A DNA stretch of 64,000 bases from Tumebacillus permanentifrigoris (GTDB lineage Bacteria; Bacillota; Bacilli; Tumebacillales; Tumebacillaceae). A model generated the notes under the pieces. The model was given only the letters and a program-made list of their open reading frames with translations. It did no database searches and was not told the DNA's origin. The DNA lies in NCBI RefSeq assembly GCF_003148565.1, contig NZ_QGGL01000008.1:157586-221585 (forward strand), read 5' to 3'. Positions 16,192 through 25,931 of the stretch are shown one piece after another. A program made the translations under genes and the position numbers. Numbering within the stretch: position 1 is the first letter of the stretch; each line of letters starts with the position of its first letter.

Positions 16192-18195
16192 TTACCACCA
16201 AGCGACGCCCACATACTCAGGGTTGGTCACGCCGGATGCGCCGACGACTTTCAAGGTGTAGGTGCCAGAGATTTTGGGCAGGAATTCGACCAGTTCGTAG
16301 TTGTTGTTCACGGAGGACAGGCCGGCGGTTGAGTAGCCGACGAGGGTACCAGCGGGGTCATAGACGTAGAGGTCGAGGTCGGAGAGCGGTGTTTCTGTGC
16401 TCATCGTCGGTGTGCTGGCCCCTTCGACGACACTGTTTTTCTTCAACCACGAGATCGCTACGCGATTGCGCTGCGAGGTGGACGAGACGGTGAAGGGCAC
16501 GGAGATCGGGAACGTGGCGGTCGTGTAGGCTTTCCATTGGTTGTTTTTCACGATGTTGTACGATTCAAGGGCATCGATCACCCCGGCACCGTCATGATCG
16601 GCAACAGATTTCGAGTTGAAGATGAAGCCTGTATCGGTGACGTCTGCCGCGTGACGGTAAGCACCTGCCATGAGGATCGCCTTCATCGCGGCTTGGCGCA
16701 CGGCCAGACTGGAGTTCACGCCGATCATCTGTCCGATCACCCCGACGACGTGCGGTGCAGCGAAGCTCGTCCCTGACCAGCCGGAGTAGAAGCCACCGTC
16801 GCGGTTGGTTGAGGAGATGTTGACGCCCGGTGCCGCGATGTCTGGTTTGTTCGGAGCGCCGCTGACGTTTTTGTACGTGCCTGACGAGTACCACACGTCG
16901 TTCCATTGGTTGTTGTCCGCTTGGTCGTCGATCGCCCCGACTCCGACAACGTTGTACGCGATCGCCGGACTTGGTGTGGTCTGACCGGGATCGTTGCCTC
17001 CAGCGGCGACGACATGTACGCTGTGTTGGACGGCGATGTGATCCATCCAGCGTGCGCGCAGATCGTAGGCATTGTTGTTGCCACCATAGGACTGGTTGAT
17101 CACCTCGACCCCTTGTGTGACCGCCCACTCGATGGCTTTGTACTCATCGCCAGAAACGCTGGAGTTCCAGGTGGCATCATAGAGTTTGACCTTCGGGACG
17201 ATGCCCTTGGGTGAGGCTGCGTTGCTGGCGATGACGCCTGCGACCATCGTGGAGTGGTTGGAGAACAGCGAGGTGTTCGGGTTGTAGACACCGCCTTTGG
17301 TCATCGAGAGGTACGGTGAGGTGAACGCAATCCCACGTCCGCCATCGCCATCTGCCGGTTCGCAGACGGCGATCCGTGTCGCACTGCCGCTGGTTTCTAG
17401 ACCTTGGTAGCCATACGTATCGCGCACGATGTCAGCGCGGATGTCGGAGATGCTGTTGCCTGCCAATTTTACCGTGCGGTCGTGGACGTCCAGCTGTTGC
17501 ACGTGCGGGTCGCGTTCCAACTCGCGCAACTGTGCGGGGGTCACTTCGACGAGGAAGAACGGGGAGAGGCCCGATTGGTACTCAATGTTGATGCCCATGC
17601 GGGTGAGTTTGTCTGCAAATGTGCTCTGATGCTTCAGATACTCCACTTGGAATTTATGCGCTCGTTCGGTGCGCAGGGCGAATCTCGCCTCTTCTTGAAG
17701 CGAGGACATCTCTCCGCCGAACTTCGCTTGCAGCGTGCCTTCGATGCTGTTTTTCGTCTGTGTGGGCAGGTCGGCTGTCCAGATCCCGACTTCGAGCTTT
17801 TGCTGCTCGGTGATCTGACTCAGTTTCGCGGAGAGGTGCTCGGTTTTCTTGCCGTTGGTTTTCATGAATAGCGCTTGATCCTGCTGTTGGGCTTGGGCAA
17901 ATTGTGCAGCGGTGATGGACTGGCTGTCAGCAAAATGCACGAGATAGGACTTGGCGGCTTGGACATCGACGACTTTGTACGCTTGGTACAGTTTGCCGTC
18001 TGACTTGGCGCGGAAGGACTGCCCCAACTGGCTCATCAGGCGTTCGGAAGGCAGCGCCTCTTGGACGCTGACTTTTTGCACCGCGAGTGTGTCGAGCGTA
18101 GGTGCGGCGTAGACCGCTCCCGGCAGTAGCGTTGTGCTGGTGATCATCCCTGCAACCAACCACGCGAGGTTTTTTTTCGTTCCCTGCTTCTTCAT
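16192..18195 (-). CDS. secreted S8 (subtilisin-like) serine peptidase with C-terminal beta domain
   Basis: The 667-residue preproprotein has a signal peptide (1-30, ending VYA) and a propeptide to about 250. The S8 catalytic domain (about 255-560) has His314 in NHSTMVAGVIAS, oxyanion Asn401 in AAGGNDPG and nucleophile Ser477 in SGTSFAAPHVVG. The Asp box is unusual: where most subtilases have a D-[ST]-G, this one reads IAVCEPADGDGG, leaving Asp282 or Asp284 as the candidate. A C-terminal domain (about 570-667), with SDLDLYVYDPAGTLVGYS, resembles P/PPC-type beta-sandwich domains of secreted peptidases. It is monocistronic, convergent with the cta operon, and probably a nutrient-scavenging exoprotease. 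Confidence 0.9.
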   Translation of the reverse strand: MKKQGTKKNLAWLVAGMITSTTLLPGAVYAAPTLDTLAVQKVSVQEALPSERLMSQLGQSFRAKSDGKLYQAYKVVDVQAAKSYLVHFADSQSITAAQFAQAQQQDQALFMKTNGKKTEHLSAKLSQITEQQKLEVGIWTADLPTQTKNSIEGTLQAKFGGEMSSLQEEARFALRTERAHKFQVEYLKHQSTFADKLTRMGINIEYQSGLSPFFLVEVTPAQLRELERDPHVQQLDVHDRTVKLAGNSISDIRADIVRDTYGYQGLETSGSATRIAVCEPADGDGGRGIAFTSPYLSMTKGGVYNPNTSLFSNHSTMVAGVIASNAASPKGIVPKVKLYDATWNSSVSGDEYKAIEWAVTQGVEVINQSYGGNNNAYDLRARWMDHIAVQHSVHVVAAGGNDPGQTTPSPAIAYNVVGVGAIDDQADNNQWNDVWYSSGTYKNVSGAPNKPDIAAPGVNISSTNRDGGFYSGWSGTSFAAPHVVGVIGQMIGVNSSLAVRQAAMKAILMAGAYRHAADVTDTGFIFNSKSVADHDGAGVIDALESYNIVKNNQWKAYTTATFPISVPFTVSSTSQRNRVAISWLKKNSVVEGASTPTMSTETPLSDLDLYVYDPAGTLVGYSTAGLSSVNNNYELVEFLPKISGTYTLKVVGASGVTNPEYVGVAWW

Positions 18196-18282
18196 GGCGC
18201 TCCCTCTTTCTGTTTGTGTTATAAACTACAATTTTATTATTGCATACAATTAGAACTTTTGGGATGCTTAGAAAATTTCCTC

Positions 18283-18311
18283 TTCCATTCTCTGTAAGTC
18301 AGGGTTATAAT
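18283..18311 (+). promoter_or_regulatory. likely promoter of the ABC exporter operon
   Basis: TATAAT at 18306-18311 with a weak -35 (TTCCAT, 17-bp spacing), 27 nt upstream of the GTG start. Confidence 0.45.
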
Positions 18312-18337
18312 ATCGACTCATAAGAGGGGGGAATTCC

Positions 18338-20080
18338 GTGAATCTGTTTCAAAAGACAATCGAGCATTTCAAACCGTATAAGGGGCAGATTGCACTGACG
18401 TTCCTATGTGCAATCGTGGCAGGGGCGGTGGCGACATTGCCGCCCATTTTGACCGGGAAACTGGTCGATGAGATCCTGCCGATGCACCTGAGCACCGCAC
18501 TTTATGGATTGATTGTGGCGGTGTTGGGGTCGTTTATTTTGAAGGTGATGTTTGAATCCCTGCAGGAGTACATCCAAGTTCGGATCGGTCTCGATGTGAT
18601 CTCCGACATGCAGATGCGGGCGTTTCGCAAACTGCACCGAGCGCCGATGTCGATGTTCGCCACGACACCGCGCGGTGATATCCTGTATCGTTTGACCCAT
18701 GACGTCGAAGCGATCCAGCAATTGAACTCGACGGTCATCCCGCGTTTTCTCCAGCAGTTGCTGGGCGCGATTGCGGCCTTTGCCGCGGTCATCACGCTGT
18801 ATTGGCCGGTGGCGGTGCTGATGGTCGGTGTGTTTGTCATCTATCTCTATCCCTCATTCAAATTAGGTAAAAAAGTTCGGGGCCTCAGCGCTACACAGCG
18901 CGACATGCTGGCCGCCCTCTACAGCCATGCACAAGAGAGCATCGAGTCGATCAAATTGGTGCGCACGTTCCAATTGGAGGACCGTGAGTACGCGCATCAG
19001 AACGATGGGCTGGAAGCGTGGAAACGATTCGCGATACGCGCGGCGCTGATCTCCAAAGTCAACTGGCGGTTGGGCAATGCCCTACAGGTCATGGCACCGG
19101 GCTTCGTGATGTTGCTCGGCGGCTATGCGGTCTGGCGCGGGGAGATCACGGTCGGAACCTTGGTCGCCTGCATCGGGTTTATCCCGGCGATGTTCATGCC
19201 GATTCGCTCCTTGGCGGAGAATGCGCTGACGATCCAACAGGCGATTCCCGCTCTGCATCGCCTCTACGAATACTTCGACCTGCCGGAGGAACAACCGGAA
19301 GGCTTGCCAAAGTTCGCAACGGTCCAAGGCAAGATCGAGATGGAGGACCTCTGGTTCCGCTATCCTGGCACCGAGGAACCGATCTTGCGCGGCATCTCGC
19401 TCGCGATTGAACCCGGTCAGCACATCGGCCTCGTCGGAGCGTCTGGGGGTGGCAAGTCGACGCTGATCCAACTCCTGCTCGGGCTCTACACCCCGGAGCA
19501 AGGGCGCGTCGCTGTCGATGGGTGCGACCTGAACGAGTACGATCGCAACAGTCTCCGCTTGCAAGTTGGCGTCGTCTCGCAGGAGACGTTTTTGCTCAAT
19601 GAGACGCTGCGCAAAAACTTGCTGTACAGCAAGCCAGATGCCACACAGGCGGAACTCGACCGCGCGGTGGTTGCCGCTGGTCTGACGGAGATGATCGAGA
19701 GTCTGCCAGATGGTTATGAGACGGTGGTCGGTGAACGCGGGCTGAAACTGTCTGGTGGACAGAAGCAACGCGTCGCGATGGCGCGGGCGATCCTGCGCCA
19801 TCCGCAAGTGTTGATTTTTGACGAAGCGACGTCCTCGCTGGATGGCGAGACGGAGGAGCGGGTGCAGGCGGCGCTGGAGGAGTTGATCCCCGGTCGCACG
19901 ACGATCACGATCGCTCACCGTCTGGTCACCGTGCGCCACGCGGATCGGATCTTCGTCCTCGTCGGCGGTCAGATCGCGGAGTCGGGTACGCATGATGAAT
20001 TGCTCGCGATGCAAGGTCAGTACCACCAGCTCTACATGGCCCAATACAGCGAACTTGAGAAGGAGGAGGAGGCGGTATGA
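18338..20080 (+). CDS. ABC exporter half-transporter, subunit 1
   Basis: The 580-residue type IV ABC half-exporter has six N-terminal transmembrane helices (about 15-310) and a nucleotide-binding domain with Walker A GASGGGKST, signature LSGGQKQRVAMARA, Walker B VLIFDEATSSLD and a switch His in IAHRLVTV. All catalytic residues look intact. The GTG at 18338 has AGAGGGGGG upstream. The stop overlaps the next half-transporter by 4 nt, so the two products probably form a heterodimeric multidrug or lipid exporter of the BmrCD/YfiBC kind. The substrate cannot be told from sequence. Confidence 0.92.
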   Translation: MNLFQKTIEHFKPYKGQIALTFLCAIVAGAVATLPPILTGKLVDEILPMHLSTALYGLIVAVLGSFILKVMFESLQEYIQVRIGLDVISDMQMRAFRKLHRAPMSMFATTPRGDILYRLTHDVEAIQQLNSTVIPRFLQQLLGAIAAFAAVITLYWPVAVLMVGVFVIYLYPSFKLGKKVRGLSATQRDMLAALYSHAQESIESIKLVRTFQLEDREYAHQNDGLEAWKRFAIRAALISKVNWRLGNALQVMAPGFVMLLGGYAVWRGEITVGTLVACIGFIPAMFMPIRSLAENALTIQQAIPALHRLYEYFDLPEEQPEGLPKFATVQGKIEMEDLWFRYPGTEEPILRGISLAIEPGQHIGLVGASGGGKSTLIQLLLGLYTPEQGRVAVDGCDLNEYDRNSLRLQVGVVSQETFLLNETLRKNLLYSKPDATQAELDRAVVAAGLTEMIESLPDGYETVVGERGLKLSGGQKQRVAMARAILRHPQVLIFDEATSSLDGETEERVQAALEELIPGRTTITIAHRLVTVRHADRIFVLVGGQIAESGTHDELLAMQGQYHQLYMAQYSELEKEEEAV

Positions 20081-21840
20081 GTCAACCAAAAATCGGCGAC
20101 GGGCGCCGCGTCCTGCAATTGCTCCGCCCTGTGCGCAACTGGGTGATCGCGGATGCCGTGGTGATTCTGCTCAGTCAATCATCGGGCGAATTGCTGCCAG
20201 CACTGGCACAGAGCTGGTTGCTCGATCAGATCTTGCCGAACAACGCGACGAGCTTGCTCTGGGGGTTGGTCGGTTTGTTGGTGTTCGCGGCCTTGTTCGA
20301 CCTGACGATGATGGTCGTCGACGAGTACTTCTGCCACCAAGTGGCGAAGACGGTCACGGTGACGCAGAAACTCAGACTGTTCCGCCATCTGCAACTGTTG
20401 CCATTCAAGTTCTATCATGAGAACCGAACGGGCGAACTGTTGGCAAGGGTCAACGATGACCCGGATACCCTGCACAGTTTCCTCGCATGGGAAGGCTCCA
20501 CGCTGATGGCCTCTGTCCAAGGCTCCATCCTGTACTACGGGGTGCTGGCGTTTATCAACCCGTGGCTGGCCTTGGTCGCGCTCGTGATGGGCGTGCTGTT
20601 CTACTGGACCTCCAACAAACTCGGGGATCTCACCCGTCGTGCGTCCTCCGAGGCACGCCGCGAAGCATCGCGCTATCTGGAACGCCTCCGCGAGTCGGTC
20701 ACGGGCATCCACCTGTCGCGTGTGCTCGGCGTTGCCGAGAGCGAGATTGACAGCGTGGCCCAGATTCGCAAGTCGTTCATCCGGGAAAGCCGCCGTGAAC
20801 TCAAAGCCCGCTTGCAGGCGTTCGTCGTCATCGGCAGCTACAACGGGGTTGCGCTGGCGGTCGTCTACGGGCTCAGTGCCATGTTCATCTGGAACGGCAC
20901 GATGACACAAGGTGAGATGCTGTCCTCCTCAGCACTGGTCGCGATCGCAGCGAACCAACTCCAGCGCATGTTGCGCAACTGGCTGTCTGTTCGTCGCACG
21001 GGACCGGCGTTGGATCGCTCCGACCTCCTGCTGGCCGAGGAGACCTCTACAGCCGAGACAGAGCGCGGTGTAGTTCCGCAGGAGATCATCGGTGAACTGC
21101 ACTTCGAACGACTGGCATTCGGCTACCCAGGCAAGTCGGAACGCGTCCTGAACGACATCACTTTCCACGTCCAACCGGGCGAAGCGGTCGCGCTGGTCGG
21201 CCCGTCTGGTTCAGGCAAGTCGACGATGGTCGACCTGCTCCTGCGCCTCTACGAACCGGCGCAAGGCACGATCTATCTCGATGGACGTCCGCTGCACGAA
21301 CTGGACGCTCGCTGGTTGCGGACTCAGGTTGCCGTCGTCTCGCAGGAGGTGCAATTGCGCAACGGAACGCTTGCAGACAACTTGCGCGTCGGCAACACAG
21401 CAGCGACTGATGCCGACCTGCTGGCGGCGATTCGCGACGCAGGGTTGCAAGACTTCTACGACAGCCTGCCAGAAGGGCTGAACTCCTCCGTCGGGGAGCG
21501 CGGCAACCTGCTGTCCGGCGGGCAGAAGCAACGCCTCTCGCTCGCCCGCGCACTCGTCAAAAACGCTCCGCTCCTCATCCTCGATGAGGCCAGTTCGGCG
21601 CTGGACCCGATCACAGAGCATCTGGTCAACGAGGCGATCGCCGCTCGACGCACCAAGCAAACGGTGCTCGTCATCACCCACCGCCTCTCCACGGTGCTCT
21701 CCACAGACCGGATTGTCGTGTTGGAGAACGGAGATGTCGTCGAGTCGGGACAACACGAGGAACTGCTTCAGCAAAACGGCGTCTACGCCCGCCTGTTCAA
21801 GAGAGAAGCGGAGATCGGGGAGAGCATGTTTGCCTCCTGA
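20077..21840 (+). CDS. ABC exporter half-transporter, subunit 2
   Basis: The 587-residue partner of the preceding gene shares the 4-nt ATGA overlap and has GGAGGAGG in front. Six transmembrane helices are followed by an ATPase domain with GPSGSGKST, LSGGQKQRLSLARA, LLILDEASSALD and ITHRLSTV. Both composite ATP sites appear competent, unlike heterodimers with one degenerate site. A terminator closes the two-gene unit. Confidence 0.92.
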   Translation: MSQPKIGDGRRVLQLLRPVRNWVIADAVVILLSQSSGELLPALAQSWLLDQILPNNATSLLWGLVGLLVFAALFDLTMMVVDEYFCHQVAKTVTVTQKLRLFRHLQLLPFKFYHENRTGELLARVNDDPDTLHSFLAWEGSTLMASVQGSILYYGVLAFINPWLALVALVMGVLFYWTSNKLGDLTRRASSEARREASRYLERLRESVTGIHLSRVLGVAESEIDSVAQIRKSFIRESRRELKARLQAFVVIGSYNGVALAVVYGLSAMFIWNGTMTQGEMLSSSALVAIAANQLQRMLRNWLSVRRTGPALDRSDLLLAEETSTAETERGVVPQEIIGELHFERLAFGYPGKSERVLNDITFHVQPGEAVALVGPSGSGKSTMVDLLLRLYEPAQGTIYLDGRPLHELDARWLRTQVAVVSQEVQLRNGTLADNLRVGNTAATDADLLAAIRDAGLQDFYDSLPEGLNSSVGERGNLLSGGQKQRLSLARALVKNAPLLILDEASSALDPITEHLVNEAIAARRTKQTVLVITHRLSTVLSTDRIVVLENGDVVESGQHEELLQQNGVYARLFKREAEIGESMFAS

Positions 21841-21855
21841 CCTCCACCTTCGGAA

Positions 21856-21894
21856 AAGAGACCGTGACCGCTTCGGCGGGCACGGTCTTTTTTT
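21856..21894 (+). terminator. terminator of the ABC exporter operon
   Basis: Stem GACCGTG/CACGGTC (with an inner CCGC/GCGG) followed by T7. Confidence 0.85.
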
Positions 21895-21965
21895 CCACAC
21901 GCTCCCAGCAGGGGAATTGTCGACGAAACTCGAATTGTATACGGGTTAGGAGGGAGACTCCGATT

Positions 21966-22928
21966 ATGACTGTACTCTATACGCTAGGCGGCTGTGTGGG
22001 AATCGCCGCGATTGCGTTTCTTGTAACGTATCTCTGTTGGGGGTTGAACCCTTGGCTGCAAGCACGGGCGATCCAGTCGATCCGCCGCCGAGAGCGCGTG
22101 CGGATGGTGGCCGATGTGAACACCAATTTGGATGGCTATGTGGTGACCCCGAACTCGGTGACCCAAGGGGTGACCGTGGCGTTGTGGGTGCTGTGGACGG
22201 TTGTGCTCTACGACCAGCCGATCCTGATCGAAATGGGCGTGTTCGCGGCGGTGGTCGTGCTCGGGCGCGATCGCTACGTGCGCGCCAAGTGGCAGAAAGT
22301 TCAAAGCTACCTGTTGACCGACAAATCCCTGTACGTGTTCCCGGCGCGGACAGGCCGTGCGGTTTGGCAAGGGAAGCGGATGGAGAGCAAGCGCTGGACT
22401 GAGTTTGATTGCTACCGGTTCGACGGGGGCTATGTGCAGTTGTTTCACGCGGAGGAGAAGCTGTTTCAGTTCGAGTTCAACGCCCGCGACATCGACAAAC
22501 TGCGCAGCCTGTTCTCCGACTTGAACGTCGCTCGCGGCGAGCTGTCCGATCGCATCTGGCTTGGGCAGTTCGAGGAGGAGGCGTTCTACCTGTTGGAGGA
22601 CGAGATGACCGAACTCGGGTGGAACTTGATCGACCTGTACCGACCCGAATTGCAGGAGCTTGGCCTGCATGCGGAGTTTGGTGTGATGCGCAATGTGGCC
22701 GGCGACCGCTTGCGGGAGGAGTATGCGCGCTCGTGGTTGCAGTTGAACCTCGTGGATGAGGAGGGCGTCCAGCAGATCTCCAGCTTGTTGCCGCTCTGGC
22801 AAAGCAGTGGCAACATCGGGAATCTGATCGGCGTGCGCGGACAGGATGCGATCGACCACTTACAAAAGTGGATGAGCGGTGTCCTCCGTGAGGTGCAGGA
22901 GCAACGAGAGGAGGTCGTGGTCTCATGA
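21966..22928 (+). CDS. membrane protein of unknown function, first of a tandem pair
   Basis: The 320-residue protein starts at ATG 21966, with AGGAGG about 13 nt upstream. Transmembrane helices lie at about 4-26 and 60-98, followed by a cytoplasmic part. Just after the second hydrophobic block, LTDKSLYVFPARTGRAVWQGK and CYRFDGGYVQLF look like the beta strands of a bacterial PH-like domain. A charged, helical C-terminal half (about 180-320) follows. The next protein has the same plan, including LCWGLNPW here against LCYGLNVP there, suggesting an ancient duplication. I do not recognise the family; a membrane-associated complex of the two is inference from the 4-nt overlap of the genes. Confidence 0.8.
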   Translation: MTVLYTLGGCVGIAAIAFLVTYLCWGLNPWLQARAIQSIRRRERVRMVADVNTNLDGYVVTPNSVTQGVTVALWVLWTVVLYDQPILIEMGVFAAVVVLGRDRYVRAKWQKVQSYLLTDKSLYVFPARTGRAVWQGKRMESKRWTEFDCYRFDGGYVQLFHAEEKLFQFEFNARDIDKLRSLFSDLNVARGELSDRIWLGQFEEEAFYLLEDEMTELGWNLIDLYRPELQELGLHAEFGVMRNVAGDRLREEYARSWLQLNLVDEEGVQQISSLLPLWQSSGNIGNLIGVRGQDAIDHLQKWMSGVLREVQEQREEVVVS

Positions 22929-23926
22929 ACCTCTGGAACGAAATCTCTCTGACAACGTGGGAAACGGCGGTGCTCACCGTCTGCCTGTGGTTTCTCTGCT
23001 ACGGGTTGAACGTGCCGGTGCGCGCTTGGCAGATGTGGAGAAATGCAGCGACGCACGAGGTGTTGGAACGCGTGACGGTGGTGCGCAAAAGCCCGCGACA
23101 ACCGCGATCATGGACCGCGATGTTGCGCGGGCTCTATGTGAGTCTGGTGCTCCTCGGTCTGATGCGCATAGGCGTTCGTTGGGAAGCGAATCTGCTGGTG
23201 CGAGCGGAGTATGAGAGCTTGATGCTGGATGCATTGCTGGGAGCCGTGATCGGCGCTGTGGTCTCTGGATTGCTGTGGCTGTTCTACCGCACGAGCAAGA
23301 CGGTCCATGTGTTGGAATTGCACTTCGATCGCGAGGGTGTGACGATCTATCCGGTGCGGCAGAACTTGCTGGCGGGACAAGGCATCTACGAGACGCGGGT
23401 CCAGTGGAAGGATTGCTACGGCTATTGGGTCTTCAAAGGGTACTTCGTGCTGGCGATGCGCCCGATCGGACAAGTCGAGCAATTCGGCGGTTCAAAACTG
23501 GAACAGATCGAGCCGATTCTCTACCGCTTAGGCGTCCGCAAACTGGTCTCCTATGACATGCGGGAAGCGGGGGAACTCTCGCAATCGCAACTGCTTGCGC
23601 TGAACGACCGTGTGCAAAAGATGGCTGACGAAGTGATCGCCGGGTATGCTGCTGAGTGTGCGATGCTGGGCGTTCAGATCTGCGCAGACGTCGAACAGCG
23701 GCACGAGGAGGAGCAATTTAGCGTGCTGGTGTTGCGTTCGGTCGTGGCAGGTGAGACGGTCAGCGACATCGAGTGGTTGTTGTGGGGCGAGGACGGCAAG
23801 ACCTTGGAAACGCTGGGGCTGGCGGATGACCGCCTCTATGAAGGCATCGATGAGCGCGTCGCTTCGCTGCTCGAAGCTCGCCAACAGGAGATCGGGCAGG
23901 ACGTGCCGCAGGTGCTCTACCAGTAG
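22925..23926 (+). CDS. membrane protein of unknown function, second of a tandem pair
   Basis: The 333-residue protein overlaps its neighbour by ATGA, implying translational coupling. One N-terminal helix (about 12-32) and two further helices (about 68-85 and 100-122) precede LHFDREGVTIYPVR and CYGYWVFKGYFVLAM, beta-rich segments resembling a PH-like domain. The C-terminal 150 residues are charged and helical. No enzyme motif is visible. It is a probable distant paralog and partner of the preceding product. Confidence 0.8.
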   Translation: MNLWNEISLTTWETAVLTVCLWFLCYGLNVPVRAWQMWRNAATHEVLERVTVVRKSPRQPRSWTAMLRGLYVSLVLLGLMRIGVRWEANLLVRAEYESLMLDALLGAVIGAVVSGLLWLFYRTSKTVHVLELHFDREGVTIYPVRQNLLAGQGIYETRVQWKDCYGYWVFKGYFVLAMRPIGQVEQFGGSKLEQIEPILYRLGVRKLVSYDMREAGELSQSQLLALNDRVQKMADEVIAGYAAECAMLGVQICADVEQRHEEEQFSVLVLRSVVAGETVSDIEWLLWGEDGKTLETLGLADDRLYEGIDERVASLLEARQQEIGQDVPQVLYQ

Positions 23927-23957
23927 GAGCGCCGCGATTGCTGTCGGAATCTCTTTC

Positions 23958-23987
23958 TTGATTTCACCCTTTTATTTGGGCTATCAT
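23958..23987 (+). promoter_or_regulatory. promoter for the 66-residue protein gene
   Basis: TTGATT and TATCAT are separated by 18 bp, about 120 nt upstream of the ATG at 24107. Confidence 0.5.
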
Positions 23988-24106
23988 TATGTAACAGATG
24001 CTGTTCTGGTAAGGTTTTCCTGACCGAGTGGCAAAAAGCGTCTTGACGCGCATAAGGATAGACAAGTTGCTTGTGTACGGGGGTACACAAAAAGGGGGGG
24101 CCGAGC

Positions 24107-24307
24107 ATGGTTGATAGCGTTCAAGGGGCAGCGCCGATTCACAATTGGAAGGTCAAGTATGTCCAGCATGATTTCTATACGCACAGTCAATTGCGCAACG
24201 GCACACAGGTTGTGCGTCATGAAAAAGTAGAGCGCATCGTCACGGCATCACCAGCTACGGAGAAAAGCCACGCGGTGCGTGGGCAACAGATCGACATCTA
24301 TGCCTAA
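24107..24307 (+). CDS. 66-residue protein of unknown function
   Basis: The ATG at 24107 follows a run of eight G that can serve as a ribosome site. The product is soluble and rich in His, Val and Gln, without a signal peptide, helix or cysteine motif. It has its own promoter and a strong terminator 7 nt after the stop, so it is expressed alone. I do not recognise it. Confidence 0.7.
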   Translation: MVDSVQGAAPIHNWKVKYVQHDFYTHSQLRNGTQVVRHEKVERIVTASPATEKSHAVRGQQIDIYA

Positions 24308-24313
24308 ATCCAG

Positions 24314-24343
24314 AATCGCCTCCTAACATGGAGGCGATTTTTT
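24314..24343 (+). terminator. terminator of the 66-residue protein gene
   Basis: AATCGCCTCC/GGAGGCGATT stem, loop taacat, then T7. It directly abuts the cls start region. Confidence 0.9.
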
Positions 24344-24356
24344 TCGCGCATACTAT

Positions 24357-25835
24357 GTGGTACACAACAACGAGCGCTGGGAAAGGGTGGTGTTCCGTAT
24401 CGTTTGGTCGGTGACAATCCTCACGTTGCTAGGAGCAATCGTCTTGGCGTTAGTGGGAACCGTCATTTTTTTGGAGAACCGCAACCCGGAGAAGACGGTG
24501 GCATGGTTGATCATCCTGATGGTGTTGCCTGTCATCGGGTTCCTGTTATATTTAGTATTCGGACGTAACGCACGCAAGCGCAAACTGTTTCACCACAAGC
24601 ACATCGAGGACAGTGCGCTCAAACAGCTCATAGATGAACAGACCCAAAAGCTCACGGAAGCGGAACTTTTGCAGGGGGGAGCAGATCGGCAGCATCGCTT
24701 GGTGCGTTTGCTGTTGAAATGTGCGTATGCCCCGTTGACCACCAACAACCATGTCAAGGTTTTGACCGATGGACCGAGCAAGTTTGAGGAATTGTTTCAC
24801 GCGTTGGAGCGAGCGAAGCACCACATCCACTTCGAGTACTACATTTTCAAAAACGATGAGATCGGCCGTGATATCCAGCGGCTGTTGATCTCCAAGGCGC
24901 GCCAAGGTGTGGAAGTGCGCGTGTTGATCGACGGGCTGGGCAGCCGGGTGATCTCGAAGGACTTCCTCGAGGAACTGTCGAGTGGCGGGGTGCAGGTGGA
25001 GTTTTTTTTTCCGGTCAAGTTTCCGTTCATCACGAGCAAGCTGAACTTCCGCAACCACCGCAAGATCGTGGTGATCGACGGGCGCGTCGGGTTCCTCGGC
25101 GGGATGAACATCGGGGACGAGTACCTGTCCCGCAAGCGCGAGATCGGATTTTGGCGCGATACGCATCTGGTGCTGGAGGGCGAGTGTGTACACCGGATGC
25201 AGACGATTTTTTTGAATGACTGGTACTTTATCACCCGTGAGCGGATTGAAGATCGCAGCTACTACCCGCCCTTGCCGGAGCTTGGCAAGGTATTCTCGCA
25301 GATCGTGGCGAGCGGGCCTGATTCGGATTGGGAATCGATTCGGCAGGTGTATTTTACCGCACTGGCGACGGCGCGAAACAAAGTCTACATCGAGACCCCG
25401 TACTTCATCCCTGACGAGAGCATCTCGATGGCGTTAAAGACCGCCTCGCTCAGTGGGTTGGATGTGCGGTTGATCGTGCAAGGCATTCCTGAGTATCAAT
25501 TGACGTATTGGGCATCGCGGTCGTACTTTGAGGAATTGCTTCAGGCGGGTGTGAAAATTTACAAGTATCAAAAAGGGATTCTACATGCCAAGGTGATCGT
25601 GATCGACGACGAGATCGGGATCGTCGGATCGGCCAATATGGACATCAGAAGCTTTCAATTGAATTTCGAGGCGAGTGCGTTGGTCTATGACCGCAAGTTC
25701 GTCGCGCGGTTGCAGGAGGACTTCACGCAGGATTTGGAGGACTCGGCGTTGGTGACGTTGGCGGAGTACAGGTCGCGACCGTTGTCCGATCGTTTCAAAG
25801 AGTCGGGGGCGCGGCTGTTGTCACCGTTGCTGTAA
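24357..25835 (+). CDS. cls: cardiolipin synthase, phospholipase D family
   Basis: The 492-residue membrane enzyme condenses two phosphatidylglycerols into cardiolipin. Two N-terminal transmembrane helices (about 12-32 and 43-62) precede two PLD domains. The HKD motifs are NHRKIVVIDGRVGFLGGMN and LHAKVIVIDDEIGIVGSANMD. The start is uncertain: GTG 24357 gives the usual N-terminal length but has no good ribosome site and lies just after a terminator, so a start a few codons downstream or a short unrecognised promoter is possible. It is followed by a coiled-coil DUF4397 gene about 100 nt away with no terminator between, so they may be cotranscribed. Confidence 0.9.
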   Translation: MVHNNERWERVVFRIVWSVTILTLLGAIVLALVGTVIFLENRNPEKTVAWLIILMVLPVIGFLLYLVFGRNARKRKLFHHKHIEDSALKQLIDEQTQKLTEAELLQGGADRQHRLVRLLLKCAYAPLTTNNHVKVLTDGPSKFEELFHALERAKHHIHFEYYIFKNDEIGRDIQRLLISKARQGVEVRVLIDGLGSRVISKDFLEELSSGGVQVEFFFPVKFPFITSKLNFRNHRKIVVIDGRVGFLGGMNIGDEYLSRKREIGFWRDTHLVLEGECVHRMQTIFLNDWYFITRERIEDRSYYPPLPELGKVFSQIVASGPDSDWESIRQVYFTALATARNKVYIETPYFIPDESISMALKTASLSGLDVRLIVQGIPEYQLTYWASRSYFEELLQAGVKIYKYQKGILHAKVIVIDDEIGIVGSANMDIRSFQLNFEASALVYDRKFVARLQEDFTQDLEDSALVTLAEYRSRPLSDRFKESGARLLSPLL

Positions 25836-25931
25836 ATTTTGTCAGATCGATAGGCACGACAGCTTGGGCGTTCTAATACCTTGAAAGAGGAAAGCCGACA
25901 TGGCGCCAGTTTCAAGGAGGAGGTCCGGGCA

